34,178 nt of DNA from Thermoplasmata archaeon (GTDB lineage Archaea > Thermoplasmatota > Thermoplasmata > Thermoplasmatales > Thermoplasmataceae): contig JAJZLU010000062.1 in assembly GCA_021850545.1 (NCBI GenBank), positions 1 through 34,178 of the forward strand. The letters are read 5' to 3'. Shown here in pieces: positions 8,092 through 16,114 of the stretch. Positions within the stretch are counted from its first letter, which is position 1. Every line of letters starts with the position of its first letter. The notes beneath the pieces were generated by a model that was given only the letters and a program-made list of their open reading frames with translations, searched no databases and was not told the origin of the DNA. Position numbers and translations under genes: made by a program.

Positions 8092-9459
8092 CTATTTCTT
8101 CAATTTCACTATTTTAGTTCTTGAAAACTCCTCACGGAGACTCACAATTTTTTCAGGCTGCGTTCCCCTGTTTTCATAGAATCTATGCCAGAAGCCACTA
8201 TATGGGCCCGGGGCCTCATTTATGAGGACGCTGGAAAACTCAAGTTTCTGTGCAGCGCTTGTAGCAAGATCTATGTCGGATGTGAAAACCGAAACCTGCA
8301 CACGGTCTTCAAAACTGTTTGCGGCATTTATGGCGGCTTCCATGGAGGATACCTGCTCCAGGCATATCAGTGGAACACGTGCGTTCCCTGCAAGGAGGGG
8401 TGATCCCGGCGGCAGGTATTCCACGATTGTTGGAGGAAAGAATTTCCCTGAAATGTTCCCACCATAGGTAATGCTGGCACCAGCATTGACTGCCTCCTCA
8501 AGCTGCATGGCTGCTTCTGCTGCATAAGATTCATCAGGAAGTGGCCCCAAGTCAGTTTCCTCCGCACCGGCTTCACCGACAATGATTTGCGAGGCAAGCT
8601 CGATCAACCTGTTCCTGAAATATTCATAGGAATTCTCCCTCAGGATCACCTTTCTTGCGGCGGAGCAGCTTCCCCCGTAACCTGTAAAGGCAGATGCGGC
8701 AACATGCTCAGCTGCAGTGTCAAGGTCAGCATCATCCCATATTATAACCGGGGAGGATGTTTGGCCGGCAGCCAGTGTCTTCATTCCCGCCATCTCTTTC
8801 CTGAGGCTGGTGTGCCAGGCCCCCAGCCCAACAAGCACTGTTTCCCCTATTGCTCCGCTTTTCAGGATCTCCTTGGGAATCCTTGAATCAGTGTAAGCTG
8901 CAAGTACCTGGAAGATGTCTTTTGGAAGCCCTGTGTTTTCCATTAATGCTTTGAGCTCCTCGAATGGCCCCGGTGAATGGGCTGGGGGAATGCATATCAC
9001 ACCATTCCCGGCTGAAACTGCGTTTGCTATGATTCTGGCAGTATGGGAGAGATGCTCCCGTTCTGAGGGGAGAATAAGGATAACGCCAAGCGGTGATCTT
9101 GAACTGAAAGTCATAATGGAACTGTCAAACTGGTCCGAAGGTATCGTAGACTTTTCCGCTATTGATGCAAACAGCTGGTGCGCTGCATACATGAACTCCA
9201 TTGCAACCAAAGAGGCATCCTCCCTGGAACTCTTCATGGCCAATCCTGTTTCAGACGAGATTGATTTTGAAAGTGTTGCCACGCCATTCAGGATGGCATT
9301 CCCCGTTGCAATGAGCGCTTCTGCTATGGTTTCCCTTGAAAGTGCTGTAATAGTACTTGAGGCTTCGCTGGCCCTCTTGAGCATCCCCAGTGCTTCTGAA
9401 AGTGTATTCTCTTTGACTTTGCGCAATACCTTCCCCGTGGACTTGTCGCATACTTCCAT
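8092..9459 (-). CDS. aldehyde dehydrogenase-fold protein with altered active site
   Basis: The 455-residue protein is an ALDH superfamily member by length and by segments such as PLGV...LP (123-131), the DDADLDTA stretch (242-249) and the cysteine-loop region with Cys265 in GYGGSCSAAR. Several residues needed by NAD(P)-dependent aldehyde dehydrogenases are replaced. The catalytic Asn of the PWN motif is Glu133, the coenzyme-binding Lys of the KP motif is Ile157, and the general-base Glu of ELGG is Ala231. The usual nucleotide-binding GSTxxG turn is not recognisable near 207-213. Only the nucleophilic Cys is kept. It could be an acyl-transfer or CoA-acylating relative, or a protein that lost dehydrogenase activity. 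It converges on icd with a 15-base gap. Substrate is unknown. Confidence 0.8.
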   Translation of the reverse strand: MEVCDKSTGKVLRKVKENTLSEALGMLKRASEASSTITALSRETIAEALIATGNAILNGVATLSKSISSETGLAMKSSREDASLVAMEFMYAAHQLFASIAEKSTIPSDQFDSSIMTFSSRSPLGVILILPSEREHLSHTARIIANAVSAGNGVICIPPAHSPGPFEELKALMENTGLPKDIFQVLAAYTDSRIPKEILKSGAIGETVLVGLGAWHTSLRKEMAGMKTLAAGQTSSPVIIWDDADLDTAAEHVAASAFTGYGGSCSAARKVILRENSYEYFRNRLIELASQIIVGEAGAEETDLGPLPDESYAAEAAMQLEEAVNAGASITYGGNISGKFFPPTIVEYLPPGSPLLAGNARVPLICLEQVSSMEAAINAANSFEDRVQVSVFTSDIDLATSAAQKLEFSSVLINEAPGPYSGFWHRFYENRGTQPEKIVSLREEFSRTKIVKLKK

Positions 9460-9527
9460 GCTTATGGAATATTCTCAAAGTACTAAACTGCCATTGAAGG
9501 CACATAAAAACAAATTAAGCAGTGGGG

Positions 9528-9947
9528 CTATGCCTGGCCGTGAAAATTACGGTATTTGGGTTCCTGGCCCTCTTTCACCTCAAATTTCCAGACTGGTAGC
9601 TCTGCATTCATTTCATCAACGATGAACTTGCATGCGGAAAGTGCATCTTCTACCCTTCTGGCAGCCACCGTTACGAGCAGGGCGCATTCTCCAACAGGGA
9701 TCCTTCCAACCCTTTGAACAACCTTGACATCAGAGACCCTGAACCTTTCCGTTACATCTTTCTGGATTCGCCCCATCAACTCGCCGGCAATGTCTTCATA
9801 AGTTTCGAAAACAACAGAATTCACATCAGATGCATCGGAAAATTTTGTGCTGCGAACCATGGCTGTGATAACATTCCTTGCCTCCGGCTCACAGGATTCA
9901 GCCTCCTGGGAAACATCGATCTTGCTGCTCACAATCTTGATACTCAT
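9528..9947 (-). CDS. MoaE-like molybdopterin synthase large subunit, atypical active site
   Basis: MoaE, with the sulfur carrier MoaD, converts precursor Z (cPMP) to molybdopterin. This 139-residue protein aligns along the MoaE fold, including RVGRIPVGE (79-87), the ACKFIVDEM helix (106-113) and PVWKFE (118-123). Two active-site positions deviate. The HR pair after the central strand is Arg97-Arg98, and the catalytic lysine (Lys119 in E. coli) is Asn114; the second lysine (Lys126) is kept as Lys121. This makes normal catalysis doubtful. The ATG at 9947 is chosen over an in-frame ATG at 10016 because an AT-rich TATA-like element lies between them. No moaD or other molybdenum-cofactor gene is nearby. 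Confidence 0.75.
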   Translation of the reverse strand: MSIKIVSSKIDVSQEAESCEPEARNVITAMVRSTKFSDASDVNSVVFETYEDIAGELMGRIQKDVTERFRVSDVKVVQRVGRIPVGECALLVTVAARRVEDALSACKFIVDEMNAELPVWKFEVKEGQEPKYRNFHGQA

Positions 9948-10054
9948 GTATAGGGCCCAATTTTCATGAACATGGTCATATTTAATCATGTCCATTGGTG
10001 GCATGAAGTTCCTCAAAGACAGGAAATATTAGGTTCAGTGCTCATTGAGAATTA

Positions 10055-10062
10055 TTTTTAAG
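10055..10062 (+). promoter_or_regulatory. TATA box of L-threonine dehydrogenase
   Basis: TTTTTAAG is centred about 30 bases before the ATG at 10089, predicting a leader of only a few bases. Confidence 0.5.
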
Positions 10063-10088
10063 TGTACGGTCAATCCCTTGGATATCTC

Positions 10089-11039
10089 ATGACTAAAATT
10101 CTTGTAACTGGTGCACTGGGGCAGATTGGTACCGAACTCGCCGGGGAACTAGCAGCGAGATATGGCAAATCTGCGGTTTTGATTTCTGATGTAAGGAAGC
10201 CTGCATCTGGCGACGGCGGATTCGAGTTTGCAAGCCTGGATGTAACCAATGCAGAGGCAATATCTCAGGTTCTCAAGGAGCATGGGATAACTGACATATT
10301 CCACATGGCAGCCATCCTTTCAGCTTCCGGTGAAAAGAATCCCGCGCTGGCTTACAGGGTCAATTCTGACGGAACCTTCAATATACTGGAAGAAGCAAGG
10401 AAGGCGGGTATAAACCGGGTCGTCATTCCAAGCACCATCGGAGTATTCGGAGCTGAGACCCCAAGAAACCACACACCAGACATAACAGTCCTGAGGCCGA
10501 CCACCATGTACGGAATAACAAAGGTGAATGCTGAGCTACTGGCCCTGTATTACAGGGACAAATACGGGCTGGATGTGCGCGGGCTGAGGTTTCCGGGCAT
10601 AATAAGCTACCTTACGCCGCCTTCAGCAGGCACTACTGATTATGCAGTTGATATTTTCTACCATGCAGTGCAGGGGAAGGATTACCTCTGCTACCTCAAG
10701 AAAGACACAGCCCTCCCCATGATGTACATGCCGGACGCCCTCCATTCACTTATCCAGCTATTTGAGGCCAGTAGGGAAAAACTCAGGCATTGCCTTGAAT
10801 ACAACGTTTCTGCGTATTCTTTCACCCCTGAGGAGATATATCACGCCATAAGGGAAACCTATCCCGAATTCAGGATCGCTTACGAGCCGGATTTCAGGCA
10901 GAAAATTGCCGAGACCTGGCCCGCTTCACTGGACTCACATTTTGCAAGGGAAGACTGGGGATTCAAACCGATGTATGATCTGAAGAAAACCGTTGATGAT
11001 ATGATCCTTAACTTGAGGAAAATACTGGTGCACCACTAA
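10089..11039 (+). CDS. tdh: L-threonine 3-dehydrogenase (SDR/epimerase type)
   Basis: The enzyme oxidises L-threonine with NAD+ to 2-amino-3-ketobutyrate, which a CoA ligase splits to glycine and acetyl-CoA or which decarboxylates to aminoacetone. The 316-residue protein is an extended short-chain dehydrogenase with GxxGxxG at Gly8, Gly11 and Gly14, and the catalytic Tyr141-x3-Lys145 pair. It carries segments I recall as diagnostic for the Thermoplasma threonine dehydrogenase rather than sugar epimerases: IPSTIGVFG (113-121), a FPGIISY stretch, AGTTDYAV and ALPMMYMPDA. An in-frame ATG 27 bases earlier is rejected because the promoter and the family N-terminus both favour 10089. The partner ligase gene (kbl) is not in the window. 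Confidence 0.92.
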   Translation: MTKILVTGALGQIGTELAGELAARYGKSAVLISDVRKPASGDGGFEFASLDVTNAEAISQVLKEHGITDIFHMAAILSASGEKNPALAYRVNSDGTFNILEEARKAGINRVVIPSTIGVFGAETPRNHTPDITVLRPTTMYGITKVNAELLALYYRDKYGLDVRGLRFPGIISYLTPPSAGTTDYAVDIFYHAVQGKDYLCYLKKDTALPMMYMPDALHSLIQLFEASREKLRHCLEYNVSAYSFTPEEIYHAIRETYPEFRIAYEPDFRQKIAETWPASLDSHFAREDWGFKPMYDLKKTVDDMILNLRKILVHH

Positions 11040-11061
11040 TCGCACCCGCAAATAATCACCA

Positions 11062-11068
11062 TTATAAG
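11062..11068 (+). promoter_or_regulatory. TATA box of the ABC exporter operon
   Basis: TTATAAG predicts transcription from about 11091, just before a GGAGGA Shine-Dalgarno at 11097-11102. That site lies a rather long 13 bases from the ATG at 11116. Confidence 0.5.
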
Positions 11069-11115
11069 TTACCTCGGGATTTTGCCTTTCCACAAAGGAG
11101 GATTGAATTTCATCC

Positions 11116-12039
11116 ATGCCGGTGCCACTAGAATCAAAATCGTTGAAGAAGATATACAGGAACAAGGGGCGTTCAACTACCGCAATAAATGACTTCACAT
11201 TTTCAGTGAAGGAGAAGGGCGTTTTTTCGCTACTGGGCCGAAATGGCTCCGGAAAGACCACCTTTGTGAAAGTCTCAACAACACAGCTGACGCCTGATGA
11301 CGGATACGTCAGAGTCTTTGGCAAGGATGTCGTTGAAGATGAAAAAGAACTCCGCCACATGATATCCCTGGTCCCTCAGGAAAGCAGGCCTTTTCCCCAT
11401 ATGACGCCCTACGAGCACGTATATTACTTCCAGAAGATGAATGGAAAGGCGAGGGAAGAGTCAAAAGAAAGGGCAGAGAGCGTTATTGGCCTCCTGGGAA
11501 TGCATGACTTTGCCAGGACAGAATGCGTAAACCTGTCCGGAGGGCAGAAACAGCTTACAATGGTAGCAATGGCCCTTTCACTGGACACCCAGATTTATTT
11601 CCTCGACGAACCCACAATAGGCCTTGACATCATTACGAGGAAGGGTGTATGGAATGCGATCAACAAGTACAGGGATGCGGGGAAAACCATTCTTCTTACA
11701 ACACATTACCTCGATGAAGCTGCATTTCTCAGCGATGAGATCGGCATAGTGAGCCATGGGAACTTCATAAAGCAGGGCACACTGGATGAGCTGCGGTCCG
11801 GCCTTGAGTATGATACGAGGGTCGCCATGAGGGGGAGGGTTGACCATAGGGCATTCGAGCCCTATGGCAAGGTGCACAGCGATGAAAGGGGGACAGTGCT
11901 TTTCACGTCCCAGGAATACGTTGAGAAGATCCTTTCGGATAGTTCTGTAAGGAAGGAAAGGATAGAAATTGGGCCAATCGGCCTTGACGACGTGTTCATA
12001 TCCCTTGTGGGAGAAGATATAGAGGTCGATGAGAATTGA
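11116..12039 (+). CDS. ABC-2 type exporter, ATP-binding subunit
   Basis: This 307-residue protein is the ATPase of an ABC exporter. Walker A GRNGSGKT is at residues 41-48, a Q-loop lies in LVPQES, the signature LSGGQKQ and Walker B IYFLDEPT follow, then the switch histidine in LLTTHYLDEA. About 85 residues after the ATPase core form a C-terminal domain of the kind seen in drug, bacitracin or NatA-type exporters. It partners with the membrane protein encoded directly downstream, whose TTG start overlaps its stop codon by four bases (TTGA), implying translational coupling. Substrate cannot be deduced; candidates are lipids, antibiotics or sodium. No regulator lies adjacent on the same strand. 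Confidence 0.9.
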   Translation: MPVPLESKSLKKIYRNKGRSTTAINDFTFSVKEKGVFSLLGRNGSGKTTFVKVSTTQLTPDDGYVRVFGKDVVEDEKELRHMISLVPQESRPFPHMTPYEHVYYFQKMNGKAREESKERAESVIGLLGMHDFARTECVNLSGGQKQLTMVAMALSLDTQIYFLDEPTIGLDIITRKGVWNAINKYRDAGKTILLTTHYLDEAAFLSDEIGIVSHGNFIKQGTLDELRSGLEYDTRVAMRGRVDHRAFEPYGKVHSDERGTVLFTSQEYVEKILSDSSVRKERIEIGPIGLDDVFISLVGEDIEVDEN

Positions 12040-12776
12040 TCAGGGAGCTTTACAGGACAATAACAAGCCTGACCGCAATGAACGGATTCATTCCACTGTG
12101 GAGGAGGCCAATAGCACTGATTGCAGTCATATCTACGCCATTTTCCTTCCTTTTCTTCATATATCTGTTTGGAGGCCCGTCTAAGATTCTCATAGGTGCC
12201 ATAGGGGGTGTCCTGTTCACCATAGTGAACGCGTCCACAATGCTGCAGACTGACCTCCTGTTCTACAAGCTTGACCTGAAATTCCAGCAGGTAGTTGCGT
12301 CCACCCCGATAAACCCTCTTGCCTACATGTTCGGGCTTGCCACTGGCAACATCGTGTTCACGCTCCCAGGCCTTGCCATATTCATGGCCATCATTGTGTA
12401 CGAGTCGCACATAGGCACCTTGCAGATTTTATCAGTTATCGGGACTCTGGCCACCACTTGGGTCATCTTCTCAATGTTCTCATTCCTGGTGTCAACAAGG
12501 GTCAGGGAAATGAGGGACATCTGGCCCATCTCTGTGATGTTCTCTATCATATTCGGCGTGGTCCCCCCAATATACTACTCCATTTCCGCATTGCCAGGGC
12601 CAGTGCAGTATGTTGCATATGTAGTGCCAACCACCTGGGCTGCAATCCTGCTAAAGGGGATTGTAATCCAGGATTTCGCGGGCGTTGCATTGCCTGCCCT
12701 GGTTTTCGTCATTGAGATGCTCTGCGTCCTGGCTTTCACAAGCAGGTTCTCTGACTGGAGGCTCAACAGGTCCTAG
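12036..12776 (+). CDS. ABC-2 type exporter, membrane subunit
   Basis: This 246-residue protein has six predicted transmembrane segments, at roughly residues 26-45, 51-72, 88-112, 124-147, 158-183 and 218-238, the layout of ABC-2 permeases. A short amphipathic N-terminus precedes helix 1, and the conserved ABC-2 region with PIYYSISALPG before a hydrophobic stretch is present. The start is TTG at 12036, overlapping the stop of the ATPase gene by four bases; no better start occurs before the first helix. It should form the transport channel as a dimer with two copies of the ATPase. The following 347 bases are non-coding. Confidence 0.88.
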   Translation: MIRELYRTITSLTAMNGFIPLWRRPIALIAVISTPFSFLFFIYLFGGPSKILIGAIGGVLFTIVNASTMLQTDLLFYKLDLKFQQVVASTPINPLAYMFGLATGNIVFTLPGLAIFMAIIVYESHIGTLQILSVIGTLATTWVIFSMFSFLVSTRVREMRDIWPISVMFSIIFGVVPPIYYSISALPGPVQYVAYVVPTTWAAILLKGIVIQDFAGVALPALVFVIEMLCVLAFTSRFSDWRLNRS

Positions 12777-13123
12777 GATGTTGAAATGGATTTTTGACCC
12801 TACAAATCTGTGTCGGAACTGCACACCCTGACAACAATATCACCGGTTCTTCATGAAAGAGGATATAAGGCGCCATTGATTGGGAAGATGCTGCAGTTTT
12901 AGGCTTGGTCCAGGCACTTGCCCCTGGCTTCAGGGCTGAGGGTAAAGCTTCTGGATGCCTTGTCCATTTGCAAAGATATTCATGGTGAACTGGTTCGGAT
13001 TGATTTTTAATGGAAAATAGAATTGCCTTACCTTGCGGAACACCTTGTCAAAAAAGAGGATATAAAAAAGCCAAAGCAATTGCCCAAGCCGCTGGGAAGG
13101 GATAACAGATAAACTCGGAATAT
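12777..13123. other. 347-base non-coding region with repeats and competing hairpins
   Basis: This gap between the exporter permease and the convergent sufR-like gene contains no credible gene. It holds a 13-base perfect direct repeat AAAGAGGATATAA at 12856-12868 and 13053-13065; each contains a TATA-like ATATAA, so either could drive a short transcript. Two mutually exclusive hairpins lie at 12910-12927 (CCAGG with CCTGG) and 12922-12935 (CCCTG with CAGGG). No tRNA-like cloverleaf was recognised. A small RNA or a degraded remnant are both possible. Confidence 0.45.
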
Positions 13124-13804
13124 CTACTCTATATTCACTTCCACAACACATTTGTTGTTTCCGTCGGAGAATCTCTCCTTGATGTCAAATTTCTGGTTGA
13201 TGGAGTTCTTGATAATCTCTGAGCCAAGGCTGCTGCAGATGATCTTGCTGTTGTTCTTGGCAAGTTCATAGAAAATGCAATTGTGCCTTATGATCCTCAC
13301 AACGTCATCAGTGACCTCGAGCCTTGCATAATAGCCAAGTTTATTCAGAGTGGACACAAAGTCATTGAGCTTAGAGATCTTGTCTTCCCTGGAGAGTTTG
13401 GCGCCTCCCACTGCCTTGGTCCACCCGGACTCGCTCACAATTTTGTCCGCAACCTTTCCAAGAATCTCATTGACCTTGTTTCTCCCAAACTCACTTTCTA
13501 TCTCGTCCACCAGCATGGTCGCAAAAGACACGTATTTCTTCGGAAGCAGGTTCATTCCCTTTTCCGTTAGCTCATAGAATTTCCTTGGCCTGCCAGCTCC
13601 TCCTCCGCGGAAGAATGACTTGACATAGCCCTTGAGCTCAAGGCTTTCCATATGCTCCTTTACGGCATTCTTGTTGATCTTCAGAAGGTGTGACAGGTCG
13701 TCCATGCTCCTTTCTGAGTAGCTTAACTCAGTAATGATATTCCCCTTAACTTTCCCAAGAAGCATGTTAAGGTCATCATCTATTTCATGGACAACATCCA
13801 TCAT
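13124..13804 (-). CDS. SufR-like Fe-S sensing transcriptional repressor
   Basis: This 226-residue regulator has an N-terminal winged helix (about residues 18-85) with GRPRKFYELT as the wing, and a C-terminal domain containing Cys176, Cys190 and Cys219. The segment HNCIFYELAK around Cys176, the second Cys 14 residues later and a third near the C-terminus match the pattern of SufR proteins, which hold an Fe-S cluster and release the suf promoter when the cluster is lost. The gene is divergent from the complete suf operon, with only 96 bases between start codons, strongly supporting that role. A TATA box lies on its strand at 13834-13844. A TrmB- or ArsR-type regulator of unrelated function is the alternative, but the cysteines and location argue against it. 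Confidence 0.82.
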   Translation of the reverse strand: MMDVVHEIDDDLNMLLGKVKGNIITELSYSERSMDDLSHLLKINKNAVKEHMESLELKGYVKSFFRGGGAGRPRKFYELTEKGMNLLPKKYVSFATMLVDEIESEFGRNKVNEILGKVADKIVSESGWTKAVGGAKLSREDKISKLNDFVSTLNKLGYYARLEVTDDVVRIIRHNCIFYELAKNNSKIICSSLGSEIIKNSINQKFDIKERFSDGNNKCVVEVNIE

Positions 13805-13833
13805 GCATCACTAATATTGCATGCCAGGGACGT

Positions 13834-13844
13834 ATTTATAATTT
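13834..13844 (-). promoter_or_regulatory. TATA box of the sufR-like gene
   Basis: On the minus strand AAATTATAAAT lies about 35 bases before the ATG at 13804, predicting a start near 13812. Confidence 0.6.
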
Positions 13845-13858
13845 AGTCAATTTAGACA
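13841..13858. promoter_or_regulatory. candidate SufR operator between the divergent promoters
   Basis: Two adjacent nine-base units, ATTTAGTCA and ATTTAGACA, differ at one position. Within them, GTC and GAC at 13846-13857 form a small dyad, GTC-N6-GAC. The element touches the sufR TATA box and ends 10 bases before the sufC TATA box, so a bound protein could control both directions. Binding is inferred from position only. Confidence 0.4.
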
Positions 13859-13868
13859 TAAGAAAGTG

Positions 13869-13879
13869 TTTAAATATAG
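13869..13879 (+). promoter_or_regulatory. TATA box of the suf operon
   Basis: TTTAAATATAG is centred 27 bases before the GTG at 13901, so the operon message probably begins exactly at that start codon. Confidence 0.65.
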
Positions 13880-13900
13880 TTTCCCAATATTCCAGCATAG

Positions 13901-14647
13901 GTGCAAATGGTGCCGGAACTAAAGATTAAGGATCTGAAAGCCTCCGTGGAGGGCAAACAAATACTGAAAGGTGTAAACCTTACTGTCAAGGGCGGGGAGA
14001 TGCATGCCTTGATGGGCCCGAACGGAGCTGGAAAAAGCACACTCGGAAACGTTCTCATTGGGCATCCCAACTATGAAATAACCGGTGGCTCGATTGTACT
14101 TGATGGCATAGACCTTACCAACAAGACTCCAGAGGAAAGGGCACGGGCGGGGCTTTTCCTTGCATTCCAAAGCCCTGTTGCGGTTGTTGGGGTCAAGCTG
14201 TCAACATTCCTGAGGACAGCCTACAGGCAGACACATCCTGAGGACAAGGTTACACTCACGGAATTCTACGACAGGATGAAAGTCCACATGAAGAAAGTCG
14301 GTCTTGATGAATCCTTCATGTCAAGATCAGTGAACGACGGATTCTCTGGAGGGGAAAGGAAGAGGTTTGAGATCCTCCAGATGGTGATGCTCAGGCCCAA
14401 GATCATAATTCTCGATGAAATTGACTCAGGGCTAGACGTGGATGCACTGAAGCTAGTAGCGGACGAGATAAGGGACTACTACAGCGAAAATGTAGGATTT
14501 CTTATTATCACGCACTACCAGAGGATTCTTAAGAACATAGAACCTCAATTCGTGCACGTGCTCAAAGACGGAAAAATTGTGGTCGACGGGGACAACTCGG
14601 TTTCACTGCGCATTGAGGAAGAAGGCTACGACTGGATTAAAAATTAA
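13901..14647 (+). CDS. sufC: SufC, ATPase of the Fe-S assembly complex
   Basis: SufC is the ABC-type ATPase that drives conformational changes in the SufBCD scaffold during Fe-S cluster assembly; it is cytosolic and not part of a transporter. The 248-residue protein has Walker A GPNGAGKS at residues 39-46, the SufC-style signature FSGGERKR, Walker B with ILDEIDSGLD, and the switch histidine in ITHYQ. The EIDSGLDVDALK stretch is characteristic of SufC. The start is GTG at 13901, supported by the TATA spacing for a leaderless message; an ATG at 13907 would remove only two residues. It is the first gene of the suf operon, and sufB follows within 12 bases. Confidence 0.95.
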   Translation: MQMVPELKIKDLKASVEGKQILKGVNLTVKGGEMHALMGPNGAGKSTLGNVLIGHPNYEITGGSIVLDGIDLTNKTPEERARAGLFLAFQSPVAVVGVKLSTFLRTAYRQTHPEDKVTLTEFYDRMKVHMKKVGLDESFMSRSVNDGFSGGERKRFEILQMVMLRPKIIILDEIDSGLDVDALKLVADEIRDYYSENVGFLIITHYQRILKNIEPQFVHVLKDGKIVVDGDNSVSLRIEEEGYDWIKN

Positions 14648-14653
14648 GGAGGT
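14648..14653 (+). promoter_or_regulatory. Shine-Dalgarno deciding the sufB start
   Basis: GGAGGT directly abuts an ATG at 14654 but is six bases from the ATG at 14660. The second is the better-spaced start, so SufB probably lacks the first two codons of the longest frame. Confidence 0.6.
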
Positions 14654-14659
14654 ATGAAA

Positions 14660-16108
14660 ATGGAAGTAGAATACAGCAAGGACGCTGAAATGGAAAAGCT
14701 CTTGGAAGACCTTAAGAATTCCAATGTTAAGAAGGAGGACTGGGAATTCCACGACAACTATAAGCCCGTATACTCAACAGGAAAAGGGCTCAACAGGAAA
14801 GTGGTTGAGGAGATTTCTGAAATCAAGAAAGAACCCGACTGGATGAGGAGATTCAGGCTCAAGGCTCTGGAAATATTCGAATCAAAGCCGGTTCCCACAT
14901 GGGGCCCGGATCTCTCAGGCATTGACTGGGAGAACACAAATTACTACAACAGGCCGGACGAGGTCAACTCTACAAAATGGGAAGATGTTCCGGACGAAAT
15001 CAAGGAGACATTCAACAAGCTTGGGGTTCCAGAAATGGAACAGAAGTATCTTGCGGGATCCGTTGCCCAGTATGACAGTGAAGGGGTTTACCACAGCCTC
15101 AAGAAAGTCTGGGAAGACAAGGGTGTTGTATTCATGGACCTGGATTCTGCGCTCAGGGAGCACCCAGATCTTGTGAAGGATTATTTCTGCAAAGCTGTCC
15201 CTGCAACTGACAACAAGTTCGCCGCGCTTAACGGCGCAGTATGGAGTGGAGGTTCATTCCTGTACGTTCCAAAAGGTGTGCAGATTGACATGCCGCTCCA
15301 GACATATTTCAGGATGAACGGAGAGGCAACAGGCCAGTTCGAGCATACAATCGTTGTTGCAGACGAAGGCTCCAAGGTGCACTACATTGAAGGATGCACT
15401 GCACCAAGGTACGACAGGAATTCACTGCACAGCGCGATCGTTGAGATATATGCAAAGAAGAATGCCCACGCTAGGTACACCAGTGTACAGAACTGGTCAA
15501 AGAGTGTTTACAACATGCCAACAAAGAGGGCATGGGTTGACGAGAATGCCAAGATGGAGTGGGTAGGCGGTTCACTTGGCTCAAAGGTTACCATGCTTTA
15601 CCCGTCATCGTACCTGAGGGGGCCATACGCAACAACACATAACCTCAACGTTTCACTGGCAGGCCCGGGAACCGTGAAGGATACTGGTGCCAAAGCACTT
15701 CACCTTGCGCCGCACACAAGCTCAAGGATCATTGCCAAGAGCATAAGCATTGAGGACGGCAAGGCCATATACAGGGGCCTCCTGAGAATGAACAAGGGTG
15801 CAGAGCACTCAAAGAGCCATGTCCAGTGTGATGCGCTTCTCATAAATGACAACTCAACAAGCTTCACTTACCCGCACGACGAGATATATGAGCCGACAGC
15901 AACCTTTGGCCATGAGGCAACCGTAGGAAGGATAGGAACTGAGGAACTCACATACCTGAGGTCAAGGGGCCTCAGCGAGGATGAAGCCAGTTCAATGATC
16001 GTCCTTGGCTTCCTCGATGATGTCATGAAGGAAATTCCAATGGAATTTGCTGTGGAAATGAACAGGCTCATCAAGCTTGAAATGGGCAAGCTTGGCGCAG
16101 TAGGATGA
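14660..16108 (+). CDS. sufB: SufB, Fe-S cluster scaffold subunit
   Basis: SufB is the core scaffold of the SufBCD complex, receiving sulfur and iron and building a cluster at its interface with SufD. The 482-residue protein has the usual length. The conserved C-terminal beta-helix region includes HSKSHVQCDALLI with Cys390, matching the essential sulfur-accepting cysteine of SufB, and FGHEATVGRIG with the conserved His-Glu pair, followed by LRSRGLSEDEA, the shared SufB/SufD tail motif. Upstream, NWSKSVYNMPTKRA is also typical SufB. The start at 14660 is set by GGAGGT. sufD begins six bases after its stop, consistent with one operon. Confidence 0.96.
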   Translation: MEVEYSKDAEMEKLLEDLKNSNVKKEDWEFHDNYKPVYSTGKGLNRKVVEEISEIKKEPDWMRRFRLKALEIFESKPVPTWGPDLSGIDWENTNYYNRPDEVNSTKWEDVPDEIKETFNKLGVPEMEQKYLAGSVAQYDSEGVYHSLKKVWEDKGVVFMDLDSALREHPDLVKDYFCKAVPATDNKFAALNGAVWSGGSFLYVPKGVQIDMPLQTYFRMNGEATGQFEHTIVVADEGSKVHYIEGCTAPRYDRNSLHSAIVEIYAKKNAHARYTSVQNWSKSVYNMPTKRAWVDENAKMEWVGGSLGSKVTMLYPSSYLRGPYATTHNLNVSLAGPGTVKDTGAKALHLAPHTSSRIIAKSISIEDGKAIYRGLLRMNKGAEHSKSHVQCDALLINDNSTSFTYPHDEIYEPTATFGHEATVGRIGTEELTYLRSRGLSEDEASSMIVLGFLDDVMKEIPMEFAVEMNRLIKLEMGKLGAVG

Positions 16109-16114
16109 TCTTTC

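Noticed and set aside
8915-9625. 236-codon open frame on the plus strand
   Set aside because: It is the antisense shadow of the ALDH-like gene, with no recognisable domain.
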